The translations under genes and the position numbers were made by a program. A DNA stretch of 64,000 nt from Cohnella silvisoli (GTDB lineage Bacteria > Bacillota > Bacilli > Paenibacillales > Paenibacillaceae): contig NZ_JAIOAP010000013.1 in assembly GCF_021190915.1 (NCBI RefSeq), positions 62,001 through 126,000 on the forward strand, given 5' to 3'. Position 1 is the first letter of the stretch; each line of letters starts with the position of its first letter. The notes beneath the pieces are model-generated. The model was not told the DNA's origin and made no database searches. It was given only the letters and a program-made list of their open reading frames with translations. This document shows positions 61,230-64,000 of this stretch, one piece after another.

Positions 61230-61472
61230 ATGAAAGCAAAGGTATACGTGACGATTAAGCAGAACGTGCTCGACCCGCAAGGCAACGCTGTGCAAGGCGC
61301 CCTGCATACGCTCGGGTTCAACGAAGTCGGCAAAGTGAGAATCGGCAAGTACCTGGAAGTGGAACTGGATACGAACGACCGCGCGCAAGCGGAAGAGAGA
61401 CTAACAGTCATGTGCGAGAAGCTTCTGGCGAATACGGTCGTAGAAGACTATCGTTTCGAATTGGAGGGCTGA
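61230..61472 (+). CDS. purS: Phosphoribosylformylglycinamidine synthase subunit PurS
   Basis: 80 aa, small subunit bridging PurQ and PurL in the Bacillus-type FGAM synthase. Starts [30 protein letters not shown]; ends [12 protein letters not shown] 61230 follows AGGAGGAAC. An 83-bp gap after purC has no other element that I see. Confidence 0.95.
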   Translation: MKAKVYVTIKQNVLDPQGNAVQGALHTLGFNEVGKVRIGKYLEVELDTNDRAQAEERLTVMCEKLLANTVVEDYRFELEG

Positions 61473-61479
61473 GGCGCTC

Positions 61480-62172
61480 ATGAAATTTGCAGTCATCGTA
61501 TTTCCGGGCTCCAACTGTGATATCGACTGTTACAAAGCGGTAGAAGATACGGTTGGCCAATCCGTCGATTATGTATTCCATACGGCAACCGATCTATCCG
61601 CATACGATGCCATTCTTATTCCGGGCGGATTCTCCTACGGAGATTACCTTCGCTGCGGCGCCATCGCCCAATTTGCTCCGGTAATGACGGAAGTTCGCAA
61701 GGCTGCCGAAGAGGGCAAGTTCATCCTCGGTATTTGCAACGGGTTCCAAATATTAACGGAAGCGGGACTTCTGCCGGGCGCGCTTATCCGCAACAACTCG
61801 TTGAAATTCCGCTGCCACCAAGTAGATCTTATTGTTGAGAACCCGAAGACGGCATTCACCAATGCTTATGCGCAGGGCGAAGCTATCCAAATTCCAATCG
61901 CTCATGGCGAAGGCAGTTACTATGTAGCTGATGAAACGCTTGCTAGCTTAAAAGCGAATAACCAGATCGTGTTCCGTTACGCGGGCGACAACCCGAACGG
62001 ATCCGTCGACAACATCGCCGGCGTCAGCAACGAAGCGGGCAACGTCGTCGGTTTGATGCCGCATCCGGAGCGGGCAGTTGCCGAGATTCTCGGTTCCGCG
62101 GATGGCGCTCGTATGTTCACGTCAGTACTCAATGCTTGGAGGGAACGCAATGGCGCAGCAAGTATCCGCTAA
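61480..62172 (+). CDS. purQ: Phosphoribosylformylglycinamidine synthase subunit PurQ
   Basis: 230 aa glutaminase subunit: [31 protein letters not shown], Cys nucleophile in [19 protein letters not shown], and HPERAV. Overlaps the purL start by 23 bp. Confidence 0.97.
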   Translation: MKFAVIVFPGSNCDIDCYKAVEDTVGQSVDYVFHTATDLSAYDAILIPGGFSYGDYLRCGAIAQFAPVMTEVRKAAEEGKFILGICNGFQILTEAGLLPGALIRNNSLKFRCHQVDLIVENPKTAFTNAYAQGEAIQIPIAHGEGSYYVADETLASLKANNQIVFRYAGDNPNGSVDNIAGVSNEAGNVVGLMPHPERAVAEILGSADGARMFTSVLNAWRERNGAASIR

Positions 62173-64000
62173 GGAACCGACTGTCGAGCAAATCGCGGAA
62201 CAGAAAATATATAAGCAATTCGGCGTTTCGGACAAAGAATACGAGTTGATTAGCGGATTCATGGGACGTCAGCCGAACTATACCGAGATCGGCGTATTCA
62301 GCGTAATGTGGTCCGAACACTGCGCGTACAAAAACTCCAAGCCGCTGCTGAAGCGTTTCCCGATTACGGGGCCTCGCGTTCTGATGGGACCTGGCGAAGG
62401 CGCGGGAATCGTCGATATCGGCGACAACCAAGCTGTTGTTTTCAAGATCGAGTCCCACAACCATCCGTCCGCGATCGAGCCATACCAAGGCGCTGCAACG
62501 GGCGTTGGCGGCATTATCCGCGACATTTTCTCCATGGGTGCCCGTCCGGTGGCTTTGCTGAACTCCCTGCGTTTCGGACGTCTGGAAAATGAACGCGTAC
62601 GTTACTTGTTCGAGCACGTGGTCAGCGGGATCGCGGGTTACGGTAACTGTATCGGCATTCCGACGGTTGCCGGGGAAATCATGTTCGACGAAGCGTACGA
62701 GGGAAATCCGCTCGTTAACGCGATGTGCGTCGGTCTGATCGATCACGATAAAATCCAACGCGGAGTCGCCAAAGGAATCGGCAATCCGGTGTTCTATGTA
62801 GGGCCTGCAACGGGCCGCGACGGTATTCACGGCGCGACTTTCGCGTCCGAGGATTTAACAGCGGAATCCGAAGCGAAGCGTTCGGCGGTACAGGTCGGAG
62901 ATCCGTTCATGGAAAAGCTGGTTATGGAAGCGACGCTCGAACTGATCGATTCCGGTATCGTGCTTGGCATTCAGGATATGGGTGCTGCGGGTCTCACTTG
63001 TTCAAGCGCGGAGATGGCGAGTAAAGCCGGCAACGGTATGGAGCTGTACCTCGACGAGGTTCCTCAGCGGGAAGATGGCATGACTGCTTACGAAATGATG
63101 CTTTCGGAATCGCAGGAGCGGATGCTATTTGTTTGCGAACCTCAGCATGAAGCGCAGGCTCAGGCTATTTTTGAACGTTGGGGATTGCACTGCGCGAAGG
63201 TGGGCAAGGTTTCGGATGATGGCCGCCTGAAATTGTTCCACAAAGGCGAGTTGGTAGCGGATATGCCGGTGCACGCTCTGGTTGACGATTGCCCGATCTA
63301 CAACAAACCATCGCAAATTCCCGAATATTATTTGAAAAACGGCTCCATCGATACGAACCGCTACGAGCAAGTATTCGACTTGAACGCCGCGCTGAAAAAA
63401 GTGCTCGGTTCACCGTCGCTTGCGAGCAAAGAGTGGGTTTATAACCAATACGACTACATGGTTCGCACGGAGACGGCCGTCCGTCCGGGTTCGGACGCTG
63501 CGGTCATAACGATCCGCGGAACGCGCAAAGGTCTGGCAATGACAACGGACTGCAACGGTCGTTACGTTTATTTGGACCCTGAAGTGGGCGGAAGAATCGC
63601 GGTAGCGGAAGCGGGCCGCAACATCGTCTGCTCCGGCGCCGAGCCGCTTGCGATAACGGACAACCTGAACTTCGGAAGCCCGGAGAAACCGGAAGTGTTC
63701 TGGCAGATGGAGAAAGCGGTAGACGGCATGGCGGAAGCTTGCCGCGTACTGGACACGCCGGTTATCGGCGGTAACGTATCGCTGTATAACGAAAATACGA
63801 GGGGCGCGATCTACCCGACGCCTGTCGTTGGCATGGTTGGGCTTGTGCACGATACGGACCACATCACGACGCAAGAGTTCAAAGCCGAAGGCGACGTTAT
63901 TTTCTTGCTCGGCGAGACGAAAGCGGAAATCGGCGGCAGCGAATTCCAATACGCGGTTCATGGCGTAACGGAAGGACGTCCGCCGGAGCTGGACTTGGCG
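62150..64000 (+). CDS. purL: Phosphoribosylformylglycinamidine synthase subunit PurL (3' end outside window)
   Basis: 617 codons are present without a stop, about 80% of a ~740-aa small-type PurL. It binds FGAR and [80 protein letters not shown]. Start ATG 62150 lies within purQ, preceded by GGAGGGAACGC. The frame is open to the window edge. Confidence 0.97.
   Translation, partial: MAQQVSAKEPTVEQIAEQKIYKQFGVSDKEYELISGFMGRQPNYTEIGVFSVMWSEHCAYKNSKPLLKRFPITGPRVLMGPGEGAGIVDIGDNQAVVFKIESHNHPSAIEPYQGAATGVGGIIRDIFSMGARPVALLNSLRFGRLENERVRYLFEHVVSGIAGYGNCIGIPTVAGEIMFDEAYEGNPLVNAMCVGLIDHDKIQRGVAKGIGNPVFYVGPATGRDGIHGATFASEDLTAESEAKRSAVQVGDPFMEKLVMEATLELIDSGIVLGIQDMGAAGLTCSSAEMASKAGNGMELYLDEVPQREDGMTAYEMMLSESQERMLFVCEPQHEAQAQAIFERWGLHCAKVGKVSDDGRLKLFHKGELVADMPVHALVDDCPIYNKPSQIPEYYLKNGSIDTNRYEQVFDLNAALKKVLGSPSLASKEWVYNQYDYMVRTETAVRPGSDAAVITIRGTRKGLAMTTDCNGRYVYLDPEVGGRIAVAEAGRNIVCSGAEPLAITDNLNFGSPEKPEVFWQMEKAVDGMAEACRVLDTPVIGGNVSLYNENTRGAIYPTPVVGMVGLVHDTDHITTQEFKAEGDVIFLLGETKAEIGGSEFQYAVHGVTEGRPPELDLA

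Overview
The window looks like chromosomal DNA of a spore-forming Firmicute of the Paenibacillaceae (Paenibacillus or Cohnella type). The evidence is the mid-range base composition, strong AGGAGG-type ribosome sites with frequent TTG and GTG starts, TTGACA/TATAAT promoters, the Bacillus-type pur gene order behind a purine riboswitch and PurR boxes, the LplB/YtcP-type sugar permeases without their own ATPase, WG-repeat and copper-amine-oxidase-N surface proteins, and a collagen-like Gly-X-Y protein. The genus is an inference; no rRNA gene is present.

Layout. 1-8.5 kb: end of a collagen-like protein, a YlbL-type PDZ/Lon-like protease, aconitase, an amidase-domain protein, D-Ala-D-Ala ligase and a ROK regulator. 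8.8-13.8 kb: a two-gene chromate transporter, a formylglycine-generating enzyme, FabI, an inositol-phosphatase-family enzyme and small unknown genes. 13.8-18 kb: a fused double ABC permease and two divergently transcribed sulfate-binding-protein paralogues with mirror-image promoters. 18-19.5 kb: a secreted WG-repeat protein.

19.6-28.6 kb is a zinc-scarcity island: four COG0523 (CobW/ZagA-type) GTPases, a thioredoxin-like 2Fe-2S protein overlapping a methyltransferase gene, the regulator Zur, the ZnuCBA uptake system and a short L33 ribosomal protein gene that has lost one of its two zinc-binding Cys pairs. Four near-consensus Zur boxes punctuate it. The genes fit one response: import zinc, distribute it through GTPase chaperones, and replace zinc-containing ribosomal protein.

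29-44 kb is a glycan-utilisation locus: a GntR/LacI-type regulator, a divergent two-permease plus lipoprotein ABC importer, a GH38 alpha-mannosidase, a GH2 beta-mannosidase-like enzyme and a 1570-residue secreted multidomain protein whose N-terminal domain looks like an unassigned glycosidase. 44-51 kb holds hemL, an LCP cell-wall ligase, an ABC-2 exporter, a hairpin-repeat cluster and a nuclease-like/wHTH protein. 51-64 kb holds a peroxiredoxin, a FadR-type regulator, an MFS transporter and then purine genes: guaA, a riboswitch-controlled NCS2 permease and purEKBCSQL, with purL cut by the window end.

The most notable parts are the zinc island, the giant secreted protein beside the mannosidases, the diverged anion-binding lipoprotein next to a fused permease, and the formylglycine enzyme placed behind chromate transporters with no sulfatase in sight. 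Non-coding structure includes two guanine-type purine riboswitches, a 52-bp tandem repeat and several palindromic operators.
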